Part shown: positions 8,678-20,252 of the stretch, one piece after another
Layout: every line of letters begins with the position of its first letter
How positions within the stretch are numbered: position 1 is the first letter of the stretch
Source: Isoptericola luteus
GTDB taxonomy: Bacteria > Actinomycetota > Actinomycetes > Actinomycetales > Cellulomonadaceae
DNA: 64,000 nucleotides
Direction of reading: 5' to 3'
NCBI RefSeq assembly: GCF_020297055.1
Contig: NZ_JAIXCQ010000012.1
Span: 1 to 64,000, forward strand
Program-made: the position numbers and the translations under genes
The notes under the pieces: generated by a model
What the model saw: only the letters and a program-made list of their open reading frames with translations
Told to the model about the DNA's origin: nothing
Databases searched by the model: none

Positions 8678-10063
8678 ATGGACCTGTTCGACACGGCGAC
8701 GACCGGAGAGCACGGCACCCCGGCGGTCGAGCGCCGGGGTCCGGGCGCCCCGCTGGCCGTGCGCATGCGCCCCGCCACCCTCGACGAGGTGGCCGGGCAG
8801 GCGCACCTGCTCGTCTCCGGCTCGCCGCTGCACCGCCTCGTGTCGCCGGCGGACGGCGCGGCCCGTCGGGCCGCCCCGGGGTCGGTGATCCTGTGGGGGC
8901 CGCCCGGTGTCGGCAAGACGACGCTGGCCTACCTCGTCGCCACGGTGTCCGGTCGCCGCTTCGTCGAGCTGTCGGCCGTCACCGCGGGGGTCAAGGACGT
9001 GCGGCAGGTGATCGAGGACGCCCGCCGGCGGCTCGCCACCAGCGGCGAGGAGACCGTGCTGTTCATCGACGAGGTGCACCGGTTCTCCAAGACGCAGCAG
9101 GACGCGCTCCTGCCCAGCGTCGAGAACCGGTGGGTGACCCTCGTGGCCGCCACCACCGAGAACCCGTCGTTCTCCGTGAACTCCCCGCTGCTGAGCCGCT
9201 CGCTGCTCCTGACCCTGCGGTCGCTGACCGACGACGACGTGCGCGCGCTCGTGCGCCGCGCCGTCGTCGACGAGCGCGGGCTGGGCGGCACGGTGCTGCT
9301 CGCCGACGACGCCGAGGACCAGCTCGTGCGTATGGCCGGGGGAGACGCCCGCAAGGCGCTGACCGTGCTCGAGGCGGCCGCGGGTGCGGCGCTCGCGGAC
9401 GCCGACCCGGGCCGTGCGCCCGACGCGCAGGTCGACGTGGACCTCGCCACGGTGGAGCGGGCCGTCGACGTCGCCGCCGTGCGCTACGACCGGGACGGCG
9501 ACCAGCACTACGACGTCGTCTCGGCGTTCATCAAGTCGATCCGTGGCTCCGACGTCGACGCGTCGCTGCACTACCTCGCGCGGATGGTCGCGGCCGGCGA
9601 GGACCCGCGGTTCATCGCGCGCCGGCTCGTGATCTCCGCGGCGGAGGACGTCGGGCTGGCCGACCCGTCGGCGCTGCAGACGGCGGTCGCTGCCGCGCAG
9701 GCCGTCCAGCTCATCGGGATGCCCGAGGGGCGGATCGTCCTCGCCGAGGCCGTGGTGCACCTGGCCACGGCGCCCAAGTCGAACGCCGCCTACCTCGGGG
9801 TCGACGCCGCGCTCGCCGACGTGCGCGCGGGCAGGGCGGGCGTCGTGCCCCCGCACCTGCGTGACGCGCACTACGCCGGGGCGCAGGGACTGGGCCACGG
9901 CAAGGGGTACCGGTACGCGCACGACGCCCCGCACGCCGTGGCGGCGCAGCAGTACCTGCCCGACGAGCTGGTCGGGCGCCGCTACTACACCCCGAGCGAC
10001 CGCGGGTTCGAGCGCCAGGTGACCGACCGCCTCGAGCGGATCCGCGAGATCCTCGAGGGCTGA
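8678..10063 (+). CDS. rarA: Replication-associated recombination protein A (RarA/MgsA AAA+ ATPase)
   Basis: DNA-dependent clamp-loader-like ATPase acting at stalled replication forks. The protein has 461 residues with Walker [10 protein letters not shown] (74-82), Walker [11 protein letters not shown] (127-136), sensor [17 protein letters not shown] (159-174) and the RarA C-terminal tetramerisation region ([11 protein letters not shown], then [13 protein letters not shown]). Length and motifs are complete. It has its own leaderless-type promoter and stands between the minus-strand monooxygenase and rpsD; aspS-rarA-rpsD-alaS is a familiar actinobacterial order. Confidence 0.95.
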   Translation: MDLFDTATTGEHGTPAVERRGPGAPLAVRMRPATLDEVAGQAHLLVSGSPLHRLVSPADGAARRAAPGSVILWGPPGVGKTTLAYLVATVSGRRFVELSAVTAGVKDVRQVIEDARRRLATSGEETVLFIDEVHRFSKTQQDALLPSVENRWVTLVAATTENPSFSVNSPLLSRSLLLTLRSLTDDDVRALVRRAVVDERGLGGTVLLADDAEDQLVRMAGGDARKALTVLEAAAGAALADADPGRAPDAQVDVDLATVERAVDVAAVRYDRDGDQHYDVVSAFIKSIRGSDVDASLHYLARMVAAGEDPRFIARRLVISAAEDVGLADPSALQTAVAAAQAVQLIGMPEGRIVLAEAVVHLATAPKSNAAYLGVDAALADVRAGRAGVVPPHLRDAHYAGAQGLGHGKGYRYAHDAPHAVAAQQYLPDELVGRRYYTPSDRGFERQVTDRLERIREILEG

Positions 10064-10146
10064 CGGGCGCGACCGCGCCGGCCACCCTGCGCACGGAGAC
10101 CCGCGGACGTCGCCCTGCGGCCGCCGGGGCGCGGCTCCGGATGCGT

Positions 10147-10152
10147 TAGGAT
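10147..10152 (+). promoter_or_regulatory. -10 box of rpsD promoter
   Basis: TAGGAT would start transcription near 10159, right at the first hairpin of the rpsD leader, leaving about 142 untranslated bases. Confidence 0.6.
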
Positions 10153-10157
10153 GGTGC

Positions 10158-10266
10158 GGTTGCCGTTTCGGCGACCGCCTGGGACCTCGGCCCCGTGAGC
10201 TGCCCCCGCGGGTAGCTCCATCGGCTGGTCCCGCACCCGACCTTCCATCGCGGATCGTCTCGGGTG
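10158..10266 (+). promoter_or_regulatory. Structured 5' leader of rpsD (possible S4 autoregulatory RNA)
   Basis: Three strong helices are packed in the leader. GGTTGCCG / CGGCGACC (10158-10176) has an 8-bp stem with a TTT loop and one T-G pair. GAGCTGCCC / GGGTAGCTC (10197-10218) has a 9-bp stem with one wobble. CGCACCCGA (10232-10240) pairs with TCGGGTGTG (10260-10268), closing a larger loop. Ribosomal protein S4 controls its own mRNA in Bacillus and E. coli; whether this leader binds S4 is inference. Confidence 0.5.
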
Positions 10267-10300
10267 TGACCTCAACCATCACGACAGGACAGGAAGCCCA

Positions 10301-10927
10301 GTGACCTCTGTCACCAAGTCGCGCCGCCAGGTGCGCCTCAGCCGCAAGCTCGGCCTCGCGCTGACGCCGAAGGCCGTCCGGCACTTCGAGAAGCGCCCGT
10401 ACCCCCCGGGTGAGCACGGCCGCGCCCGTCGCCGCACCGAGTCGGACTACGCGGTCCGTCTGCGCGAGAAGCAGCGTCTGCGCGCCCAGTACATGCTGCG
10501 CGAGAAGCAGCTCGTCAAGGTCTACGAGACCGCCCGCAAGCACCCCGGCCTGACCGGTGAGGTCATGGTCGAGGACCTCGAGACCCGCCTCGACGCCCTC
10601 GTGCTGCGCGCCGGGTTCGGCCGCACCATGCTGCAGGCGCGCCAGGCCGTGACCCACCGTCACATCCTGGTCGACGGCAAGATCGTGGACCGCCCGTCGT
10701 TCCGCGTGAAGCCGGGGCAGACCATCCAGGTCAAGCCGAAGTCGCAGGCGACCACGCCGTTCCAGGTCGCCGCCGCCGGCGCGCACCGCGACGTGCTCCC
10801 GACCGTCCCGGGCTACCTGGACGTCTCGCTGGAGAAGCTCTCGGCCACGCTGACCCGTGCACCGAAGCGCTCCGAGGTCCCCGTGACCTGCGAGGTCCAG
10901 CTCGTCGTCGAGTTCTACGCGCGCTGA
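10301..10927 (+). CDS. rpsD: 30S ribosomal protein S4
   Basis: Primary 16S rRNA-binding protein of the small subunit body, 208 residues. N-terminal rRNA-binding arm, then the S4 RNA-binding domain (about 92-155) with LETRLDALVLRAGFG and the following TMLQARQAVTHRHILVDGKIV. The zinc-binding Cys residues of some S4 proteins are absent, so this is the Cys-free form. GTG start follows GACAGGAAG. It stands alone here rather than in the alpha operon, as is usual in many Micrococcales, and is bounded by a structured leader and a terminator. Confidence 0.97.
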   Translation: MTSVTKSRRQVRLSRKLGLALTPKAVRHFEKRPYPPGEHGRARRRTESDYAVRLREKQRLRAQYMLREKQLVKVYETARKHPGLTGEVMVEDLETRLDALVLRAGFGRTMLQARQAVTHRHILVDGKIVDRPSFRVKPGQTIQVKPKSQATTPFQVAAAGAHRDVLPTVPGYLDVSLEKLSATLTRAPKRSEVPVTCEVQLVVEFYAR

Positions 10928-10973
10928 CCCGTCGCAGACCTCCGTGCCGCAGCCTGTCTGCGGCTGCCGTACC

Positions 10974-11013
10974 GGACGCCCCGTCACCCGCCGCGCGCGG
11001 TGGCGGGGCGTCC
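10974..11013 (+). terminator. Terminator hairpin after rpsD
   Basis: GGACGCCCCGTCACC (10974-10988) pairs with GGTGGCGGGGCGTCC (10999-11013), 15 bp with one T-G wobble and a 10-base loop. Confidence 0.75.
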
Positions 11014-11038
11014 GCCGTACCACCGGGGCCTGCCGGGA

Positions 11039-11044
11039 TAGGGT
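11039..11044 (+). promoter_or_regulatory. -10 box upstream of the DUF948 gene
   Basis: TAGGGT, with a predicted start near 11051 and GAGGAGAG just before ATG 11084. It is probably the promoter for the DUF948-DUF6167-alaS group. Confidence 0.5.
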
Positions 11045-11083
11045 GACGACCGTCCGAGAAGAACCTGTGCGAGGAGAGATCTG

Positions 11084-11467
11084 ATGTCGGCTGGTGATGT
11101 GGCCGGGCTCATCGCGGCTGTCGCGTTCGTGCTGCTGGTGGGGTTGCTCGCGGTACCGCTGGTGAAGCTCGGGCGGGTCTTCGACGAGGCGACCCGGAGC
11201 ATCCGGGAGGTCACCGAGCACTCGGTGCCCATCCTGGACGAGGCCGCGACGACGGTCGCCTCCACGAACGACCAGCTGGTGAAGGTGGACACCATCACCA
11301 CCGCCGCCGCCCAGGTGAGCGAGAACGTCTCCGCGCTGACCGGCCTGTACGCCGCGACGCTGGGCCGTCCGCTGGTGAAGGTCGCCGCCTTCTCCTACGG
11401 CGTGCGGCAGGCCTTCGCCGGCGCCACGCGCAAGGCGCGCGGCGAGGACGCCGGAGCCGGCCGATGA
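11084..11467 (+). CDS. DUF948 membrane-anchored protein
   Basis: A 127-residue protein with one N-terminal membrane helix (about 5-24, VAGLIAAVAFVLLVGLLAVPL) followed by a helical, probably coiled-coil stretch (EATRSIREVTEHSVPILDEAATTV) and a C-terminal hydrophobic patch. This matches the DUF948 family of small envelope proteins found before alaS in actinobacteria. Function unknown. ATG is preceded by GAGGAGAG. Its stop overlaps the start of the next gene by 4 bases (ATGA), showing translational coupling. Confidence 0.85.
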   Translation: MSAGDVAGLIAAVAFVLLVGLLAVPLVKLGRVFDEATRSIREVTEHSVPILDEAATTVASTNDQLVKVDTITTAAAQVSENVSALTGLYAATLGRPLVKVAAFSYGVRQAFAGATRKARGEDAGAGR

Positions 11468-11847
11468 CGCGGCGCCTGTTCTGGGTCGGGGTCGGCGTCG
11501 TCGTCACGGTCGTCGTCATCCAGCGCGGCCGCAAGGTGGTCGCGCAGTACGCGCCGGAGGCGGTCGTGGAGCGGGCGGAGCGCGCCGCGCAGGACGCCGG
11601 GCGCCGCGCCGAGACGTTCCTGGGAGCGTTCCGTGGCGAGTTCACCGAGGCGCGCCGCCGCCGCGAGGCCGAGCTGACCGCCGCGCTGCTGGCCGAGGGC
11701 CAGCCGGACCCCGAGGACGTGCGCGCGAGCGGGCTCAGCCCGCGCGACGTCCGCGCAGGGACGCACCCGCGGCACGCCGCGAGGGCGCCGCGCGACCCGC
11801 AGGCCGAGATCGACGCCGACGAGGCGGAGCTCGGCTACTCGTTCTGA
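11464..11847 (+). CDS. Conserved hypothetical protein (DUF6167-like)
   Basis: A 127-residue protein starting with a membrane or signal helix (FWVGVGVVVTVVVI, about 5-18) and continuing as a charged helical protein rich in Arg, Glu and Ala. Genes of this kind sit between the DUF948 gene and alaS in many actinobacteria and are usually called DUF6167; that assignment is from context and memory. The ATG overlaps the upstream stop (ATGA) and the gene ends about 100 bases before alaS. No function can be proposed beyond a likely membrane-associated partner of the DUF948 protein. Confidence 0.75.
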   Translation: MTRRLFWVGVGVVVTVVVIQRGRKVVAQYAPEAVVERAERAAQDAGRRAETFLGAFRGEFTEARRRREAELTAALLAEGQPDPEDVRASGLSPRDVRAGTHPRHAARAPRDPQAEIDADEAELGYSF

Positions 11848-11948
11848 GCATTTTCGTTTCCGACCACCTCCCCGCTCGCGGGACAATGGGGCAGGGCCCA
11901 GCGCCGTCCGGTTCCCGCCCGCACCCGCCGCACCACACGAAGGACACC

Positions 11949-14642
11949 ATGCGCACCGCCGAGATCCGTCAGCGTTGGCTCGACTACTTCGGGTCGAAGG
12001 GGCACGAGATCGTGCCCAGCGTCCCCCTGGTCTCGCCCGACCCGTCGATCCTGTTCACGATCGCGGGCATGGTGCCCTTCATCCCGTACATCCTCGGCAC
12101 CGAGAAGGCGCCCTGGCCGCGCGCCGCGAGCGTGCAGAAGTGCATCCGCACCAACGACATCGAGAACGTCGGCCGCACCACGCGGCACGGCACGTTCTTC
12201 CAGATGAACGGCAACTTCTCGTTCGGCGACTACTTCAAGCGCGAGGCGATCGACTTCGCGTGGGAGCTGCTCACCACGGAGCAGGCCGCCGGCGGCTACG
12301 GCCTCGACGGCGACCGGATGTGGGTGACCATCTGGGACCAGGACGACGAGGCCTTCGACGCCCTGACCCGGGGGGTCGGCATCGACCCGCGGCACGTCGT
12401 GCGGCTGCCGCGCGAGGAGAACTTCTGGGACACGGGTCAGCCCGGTCCCGCCGGCCCGTGCGCCGAGTGGCACTACGACCGCGGCCCCGCCTACGGGCCG
12501 GACGCCGTCGGCGGCACCGTGGACCCGGGCGGTGACCGGTACCTGGAGATCTGGAACCTCGTGTTCGACCAGTTCGTGCGCGGCGAGGGGCAGGGCAAGA
12601 ACTACCCGCTGCTCGGCGAGCTCGAGCACAAGAGCATCGACACCGGCGCGGGCCTGGAGCGCATCGCCTACCTGCTGCAGGGCAAGGAGAACCTTTTCGA
12701 GATCGACGAGGTCTACCCCGTCATCGCCCGCGTGGAGGAGATGAGCGGCAAGCGCTACGGCGCCGACGCCGAGGACGACGTGCGCATGCGTGTCGTCGCC
12801 GACCACGTCCGCTCGGCGCTCATGGTCATCGGCGACGGCGTGCGGCCGTCGAACGAGGGCCGCGGGTACGTGCTGCGCCGCCTCATCCGCCGTGCGGTGC
12901 GCTCGGTGCGCCTGCTCGGCGTGGACGACGTCGCGCTGCCCTCGCTGCTGCCCGTGTCCAAGGACTCGATGAAGGCCTCCTACCCGGAGCTCGAGGCCGA
13001 GTTCGGGCGGATCAGCGACGTCGCCTACGCCGAGGAGGACGCGTTCCGGCGCACCCTCGCGGCCGGGACGACGATCCTCGACACGGCCGTGAGCCGCGTC
13101 AAGCAGGGCTCGGACGGCGTCACGCCCGTGCTCGGGGGCGCCGAGGCGTTCCAGCTGCACGACACCTACGGCTTCCCGATCGACCTCACGCTCGAGATGG
13201 CGGCCGAGCAGGGCGTGCAGGTCGACGAGAAGGCCTTCCGCGACCTCATGGCCGCTCAGAAGCAGCGCGCCCGTGCCGACGCGCTCGCCAAGAAGACCGG
13301 GCACGCGGACCTGCGCGCCTACGAGTCGCTGTCGAAGGAGCTGGCCGCCCCGGTCGAGTTCCTCGGGTACACCGACCGCGAGTCGGCCGTCACGGTGGCC
13401 GGCCTGCTGGTCGACGGGGTGCCCGCGCCGGCCGCGACCGCGCCCGCCGACGTCGAGGTGGTGCTCGACCGCACCCCCTTCTACGCCGAGGCCGGTGGCC
13501 AGCTCGCCGACCAGGGCACGATCGTGCTCGACGGTGGCGCCACGATCGAGGTCGACGACGTGCAGCGTCCCGTCGCGGGCCTGTCCGTGCACCGCGGCCG
13601 CCTCGTGGAGGGCACGGTCGCGCTCGGCGACCCGGGCCTGGCGACGATCGACCTCTCGCGGCGCGTGGCGATCAGCCGCGCCCACTCGGCCACGCACATG
13701 ATCCACAAGGCGCTGCACGAGCTCGTCGGCCAGGACCGCACGCAGGCCGGCTCGGAGAACGCCCCGAGCCGGGTGCGCTTCGACTTCCGCTCGCCGACCG
13801 CGGTGGACGCGGGCGCGCTCGGCGACATCGAGGCGCGCGTGAACGAGCGGCTCGTGGACAACCTCGAGGTGACCGACTCCGTGATGTCGCTGGCGCAGGC
13901 CCGCGAGCTCGGCGCGATGGCCCTGTTCGGCGAGAAGTACGGCGACCGGGTGCGCGTCGTGTCGATCGGCGGCGACTGGTCGCGCGAGCTCTGCGGCGGC
14001 ACCCACGTCAAGGCGTCGGGCGAGATCGGCCGCGTCGCGCTGCTGGGCGAGTCGTCCATCGGCTCGGGCGTGCGTCGCGTCGACGCGCTCGTCGGCGACG
14101 GCGCGTACGGCTTCCAGGCCAAGGAGCACGCGCTCGTCGGCCAGCTCACCGGGCTTCTCGGGGCGCGCCCCGACGAGCTGGCGGAGCGGGTGGGCTCGCT
14201 GCTGACACGCCTCAAGGAGACCGAGAAGGAGCTCACGGGGATGCGCCAGGCCCAGCTCCTGGGCGCCGCGGCCGGGCTCGCCGCCGGTGCGCGCCGCGTG
14301 GGCGAGGTGCGGGTCGTCTCGCACGACGCGGGTGAGGTCGCGTCCGCGGACGACCTGCGTGCCCTCGCGCTCGACGTGCGGGGACGTCTCGGTGACGGCG
14401 AGCCCGCCGTGGTCGCGGTGGGCGGTGTCGCCGGCGGACGCCCGCTGGTGGCGGTGGCCACGAACGCGGGCGCCCGTGAGGCGGGCCTGCGGGCGGGCGA
14501 CTTCGTCAAGGCCGCGGCGAAGACCCTCGGCGGCGGGGGTGGCGGCAAGCCGGACCTCGCGCAGGGCGGCGGCACCGACGCCTCGGCGCTGCCCGCGGCC
14601 CTCGAGGGCGTCGTGACGGCGGTCGCCGGCGCGGCGCGGTGA
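11949..14642 (+). CDS. alaS: Alanyl-tRNA synthetase
   Basis: Charges tRNA-Ala and edits mischarged Ser/Gly. 897 residues. The class II catalytic core at the N-terminus contains FTIAGMVPFIPYILG and RHGTFFQMNGNFSFGDYFK. The editing domain carries the zinc motif HSATH (His579, His583) with CGGTH (Cys682, His686). The C-Ala/DHHA1 domain ends in a Gly-rich GGGGGGKPDLAQGGG tract. ATG 11949 is chosen because homology (MRTAEIRQRWLDYFGSKGHE) begins there, although the frame opens at 11886. It overlaps ruvX by 4 bases. Confidence 0.98.
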   Translation: MRTAEIRQRWLDYFGSKGHEIVPSVPLVSPDPSILFTIAGMVPFIPYILGTEKAPWPRAASVQKCIRTNDIENVGRTTRHGTFFQMNGNFSFGDYFKREAIDFAWELLTTEQAAGGYGLDGDRMWVTIWDQDDEAFDALTRGVGIDPRHVVRLPREENFWDTGQPGPAGPCAEWHYDRGPAYGPDAVGGTVDPGGDRYLEIWNLVFDQFVRGEGQGKNYPLLGELEHKSIDTGAGLERIAYLLQGKENLFEIDEVYPVIARVEEMSGKRYGADAEDDVRMRVVADHVRSALMVIGDGVRPSNEGRGYVLRRLIRRAVRSVRLLGVDDVALPSLLPVSKDSMKASYPELEAEFGRISDVAYAEEDAFRRTLAAGTTILDTAVSRVKQGSDGVTPVLGGAEAFQLHDTYGFPIDLTLEMAAEQGVQVDEKAFRDLMAAQKQRARADALAKKTGHADLRAYESLSKELAAPVEFLGYTDRESAVTVAGLLVDGVPAPAATAPADVEVVLDRTPFYAEAGGQLADQGTIVLDGGATIEVDDVQRPVAGLSVHRGRLVEGTVALGDPGLATIDLSRRVAISRAHSATHMIHKALHELVGQDRTQAGSENAPSRVRFDFRSPTAVDAGALGDIEARVNERLVDNLEVTDSVMSLAQARELGAMALFGEKYGDRVRVVSIGGDWSRELCGGTHVKASGEIGRVALLGESSIGSGVRRVDALVGDGAYGFQAKEHALVGQLTGLLGARPDELAERVGSLLTRLKETEKELTGMRQAQLLGAAAGLAAGARRVGEVRVVSHDAGEVASADDLRALALDVRGRLGDGEPAVVAVGGVAGGRPLVAVATNAGAREAGLRAGDFVKAAAKTLGGGGGGKPDLAQGGGTDASALPAALEGVVTAVAGAAR

Positions 14643-15181
14643 GCCCGCAGCCCTCCGACGGCGTCCCCGGGGCACTTCCCCGGGGCGCCCGCCTGGGCGT
14701 GGACGTGGGCAAGGCCCGGATCGGCCTGGCGGGCAGCGACCCGGACGGCCTGGTCGCCACCCCCGTGGAGACCGTGCCGCGCGTGCTCGACGTCCCGGCC
14801 ACGCCTGACGACACGCCGGGTGTCACGGCAGACGTGGCCCGCATCGCGGCCGAGGTGGACGAGCGGCTCGCCGCCGTCGTCTACGTCGGCCTGCCGCGGC
14901 ACCTGTCCGGTGCGGAGGGCGCAGCGACCGAGGACGCGCGTGATTTCGCGGTCCGGCTCGCGACGGCGATCGCCCCGGTCGAGGTGCGGATGGTCGACGA
15001 GCGCATGACGACGGTGGCGGCCCACGCACAGCTGCGGTCAGCCGGACGCCGTACCAGAAATCACAGGTCTGTCATCGACCAGGCCGCAGCCGTTATCATT
15101 CTGCAATCTGCACTCGACGCGGAGCGGGCAGCCCAGAGGCGTGCCGGCGAGCACGTCGACGTGCGGGGCGCGGACGTGTGA
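14639..15181 (+). CDS. ruvX: Holliday junction resolvase-like RuvX (YqgF)
   Basis: RNase H-fold nuclease of 180 residues, involved in rRNA maturation and/or Holliday junction resolution in other bacteria. It shows LGVDVGKARIGLAGSDPDG (first catalytic Asp), the VYVGLPRHLSG segment, VRMVDERMTT (second acidic position) and the C-terminal NHRSVIDQAAAVIILQSAL, where family members read D-AAA-LIL. The GTG start overlaps the alaS stop (GTGA), and mltG follows, the standard alaS-ruvX-mltG-aroE order. Confidence 0.93.
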   Translation: MSPQPSDGVPGALPRGARLGVDVGKARIGLAGSDPDGLVATPVETVPRVLDVPATPDDTPGVTADVARIAAEVDERLAAVVYVGLPRHLSGAEGAATEDARDFAVRLATAIAPVEVRMVDERMTTVAAHAQLRSAGRRTRNHRSVIDQAAAVIILQSALDAERAAQRRAGEHVDVRGADV

Positions 15182-15239
15182 ACGCCGCGACAGCAGCGGA
15201 CCTGACCAGTACCGGCTCTCATCCAAGGAAGTTCTCGGC

Positions 15240-16391
15240 GTGACCGACCTCTTCGAGCACCCAGCCCTGCAGCAGCCCCCGGCGCCCTCGTCGCGCAGCC
15301 GCTCCTCGGCGGGCAAGCGCGCCGCGGCCAAGCGGCGGCGCCGTAGGCAGCAGCGCACGGCGGTCGTCCTGGTCGTCGTCCTGGGCGTCGTCGGCGCGGG
15401 CGGCTACCTGCTGTGGGACCAGGTGGACGACTTCGCCGGTGACCTGGCCTTCTGGAACTCCTCCGCGGAGGACTACCCCGGCCCCGGCGGGGAAGCGGTC
15501 GAGGTGGTGATCCCCGAGGGCGCGACCGGCGGTCAGATGGGCGGCGTGCTGCACGACGCGGGCGTCGTCGCCAGCGTCGACGCCTTCACGCAGGCGTTCG
15601 GCGCCAACCCGGCCGCGTCCGGCATCCAGCCGGGCACCTACCAGCTGCTGTCCCAGATGAAGGCGTCCGACGCCGTCGCGGCCCTGGTCAAGAACGAGAA
15701 GGTGCAGACGGACGTCACCATTCCCGAGGGATACACCGTCGCGCAGATCGTCGACCGCGTCGCGTCCGTCACGACGATCACGGCCGAGGAGCTCGAGGCC
15801 GCGCTCGAGGACTGGGAGTCGATCGGGCTGCCGAAGCAGGCGGACGGCAACGCCGAGGGCTGGCTGTTCCCGAAGACGTACACCGTGCAGCCGGACGACG
15901 ACGCCACGAGCCTGCTGTCGGCCATGGTCGAGCAGACGAAGGCGGAGCTTGAGGAAGCGGGCGTCGACAAGGCGGACTGGGAAGAGACGCTGATCATCGC
16001 GTCGCTCATCGAGCGTGAGGCCAAGCACGACGAGGACCGACCGAAGATGGTGCGCGCGATCCTGAACCGCATCGAACAGGGCATGCCGCTGCAGATCGAT
16101 GCGACGAGCGCCTACGGTCTGAACAAGCCCGGCACGGAGCTGTCGTCCGAGGACGTCCGCAATGCTGATGACCCCTACTCCACGTACGCCCACGTTGGGC
16201 TGCCGCCGACGCCGATCTCCAATCCCGGCGCCGCCTCGATCGATGCCGTCGGGCACCCGGCGGACGGCGACTGGTTGTTCTGGATCACCGTGAACCTGGA
16301 CACCGGAGAGACGAAGTTCTCCTCGACCAACGCTCAGCACGAGGAGTACAGGCAAGAGCTGAGGGCCTGGCAAGCAGAGAACGGCTCCTGA
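15240..16391 (+). CDS. mltG: Endolytic murein transglycosylase MltG
   Basis: Inner-membrane lytic transglycosylase that cuts nascent peptidoglycan strands. 383 residues: basic cytoplasmic N-terminus, one membrane helix (about 40-60, TAVVLVVVLGVVGAGGYLL), LysM-like region, then the YceG catalytic domain with the Glu in IASLIEREAKHDEDRPKM, followed by AILNRIEQGMPLQIDATSAYGL. GTG 15240 is preceded by AAGGAAG (15224-15230), which decides the start; the longer frame from 15141 lies in ruvX. It is next to aroE with only a 4-base gap. Confidence 0.95.
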   Translation: MTDLFEHPALQQPPAPSSRSRSSAGKRAAAKRRRRRQQRTAVVLVVVLGVVGAGGYLLWDQVDDFAGDLAFWNSSAEDYPGPGGEAVEVVIPEGATGGQMGGVLHDAGVVASVDAFTQAFGANPAASGIQPGTYQLLSQMKASDAVAALVKNEKVQTDVTIPEGYTVAQIVDRVASVTTITAEELEAALEDWESIGLPKQADGNAEGWLFPKTYTVQPDDDATSLLSAMVEQTKAELEEAGVDKADWEETLIIASLIEREAKHDEDRPKMVRAILNRIEQGMPLQIDATSAYGLNKPGTELSSEDVRNADDPYSTYAHVGLPPTPISNPGAASIDAVGHPADGDWLFWITVNLDTGETKFSSTNAQHEEYRQELRAWQAENGS

Positions 16392-16395
16392 GCCG

Positions 16396-17277
16396 GTGGT
16401 CACGATCCGACGGGCTGCGGTGCTCGGCCACCCCGTCGCACACTCCCTGTCGCCCGTGCTGCACCGGGCCGCGTACGAGGCGCTGGGCCTGGACGGCTGG
16501 CAGTACTCGGCGATCGACACGACCGTCGAGGACCTGCCCGCGTTCGTGCGCGAGCTCGACCTCGGCTGGGCCGGGCTCAGCCTCACCATGCCGCTCAAGC
16601 AGGCGATCATCGACCTGGTCGACCACGTCGACCCGTTGGCGGTCGCGGTCGGTGCGGTGAACACCGTCCTGGTGGCGCCGGCGCAGCGCGGGGTGATGCT
16701 GACCGGCACGAACACCGACGTGCACGGCCTGGTCGCCGCGTTGCGCGAGGGCTTCGCCGTCCAGGGTCTGGGCAGCGACGCGCGGGCGTCGTCCGCCGTG
16801 GTGCTCGGCGGGGGTGCGACCGCCGCCTCCACGCTGGCCGCTCTCGGGGAGCTCGGCTGCACCGAGCCCTTGGTGCTGGTGCGCTCGCTCGCGCGCACGG
16901 GTGCTCTGCAGGAGGCGGCCGCCCGCATGGGCGTCACGCCGCGCTTCGAGGTGCTCGGGCCCCAGGCGTCCCTCGGCGGCCTGCTCGAGGCCGACGTCGT
17001 CGTCTCGACCATGCCCGCCTACGCCGCGGACCCGGTCGGATCGGCCCTGACCGCGCACGGCGCGACGCCGTCGGGCGTCCTGCTCGACGTGGTCTACGAC
17101 CCGCGCCCCACCGCGCTGTCGCAGGCCTGGTCGGCCGCGGGCGGCACCGTCGTCGGCGGCGAGCGGATGCTGCTGCACCAGGCGGTGGAGCAGGTGCGGC
17201 TCATGACGGGCCGCCCGGCCCCGCTGGCCGCGATGGGTGCGGCCCTCGACGACGTGCTGGCGGCTACCGCCGCCTGA
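16396..17277 (+). CDS. aroE: Shikimate dehydrogenase
   Basis: NADPH-dependent reduction of 3-dehydroshikimate, step 4 of the shikimate pathway. 293 residues with the substrate site GHPVAHSLSPVLHRAAY (about 11-27), catalytic Lys in LSLTMPLKQAIIDLVD, VGAVNTVL, the NADP loop VLGGGATAAS and the C-terminal GERMLLHQAVEQ. GTG start 4 bases after the mltG stop, so it is probably cotranscribed with alaS-ruvX-mltG. The next genes aroC-aroK-aroB continue the pathway but have their own promoter. Confidence 0.95.
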   Translation: MVTIRRAAVLGHPVAHSLSPVLHRAAYEALGLDGWQYSAIDTTVEDLPAFVRELDLGWAGLSLTMPLKQAIIDLVDHVDPLAVAVGAVNTVLVAPAQRGVMLTGTNTDVHGLVAALREGFAVQGLGSDARASSAVVLGGGATAASTLAALGELGCTEPLVLVRSLARTGALQEAAARMGVTPRFEVLGPQASLGGLLEADVVVSTMPAYAADPVGSALTAHGATPSGVLLDVVYDPRPTALSQAWSAAGGTVVGGERMLLHQAVEQVRLMTGRPAPLAAMGAALDDVLAATAA

Positions 17278-17342
17278 GCCGAGCCCGGGTCGAGCCCGTC
17301 CCGAACCGTGACCGCGTGACCGGGTGGACACGCCGCCCGTGA

Positions 17343-17348
17343 AAGAAT
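17343..17348 (+). promoter_or_regulatory. -10 box of aroC, leaderless spacing
   Basis: AAGAAT ends 7 bases before the aroC ATG; no ribosome site is present. Confidence 0.5.
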
Positions 17349-17355
17349 CGGGCCC

Positions 17356-20233
<2,878 letters not shown>

Positions 20234-20236
<3 letters not shown>

Positions 20237-20252
20237 CCGCTCACAGCGGTCA
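20234..20252. terminator. Bidirectional hairpin made from two opposing stop codons
   Basis: TGACCGC (20234-20240) pairs perfectly with GCGGTCA (20246-20252) around TCACA. The left TGA is the aroB stop; the right TCA is the stop of the minus-strand phosphodiesterase. Confidence 0.6.

Noticed and set aside
8462-11221. 919-codon minus-strand open frame
   Set aside because: It runs antisense through rarA and rpsD, has shadow composition (His/Arg/Asp-rich) and no domain; long antisense frames are common at this GC content.
11835-14675. 946-codon minus-strand open frame
   Set aside because: Exact antisense of alaS with no recognisable motif.
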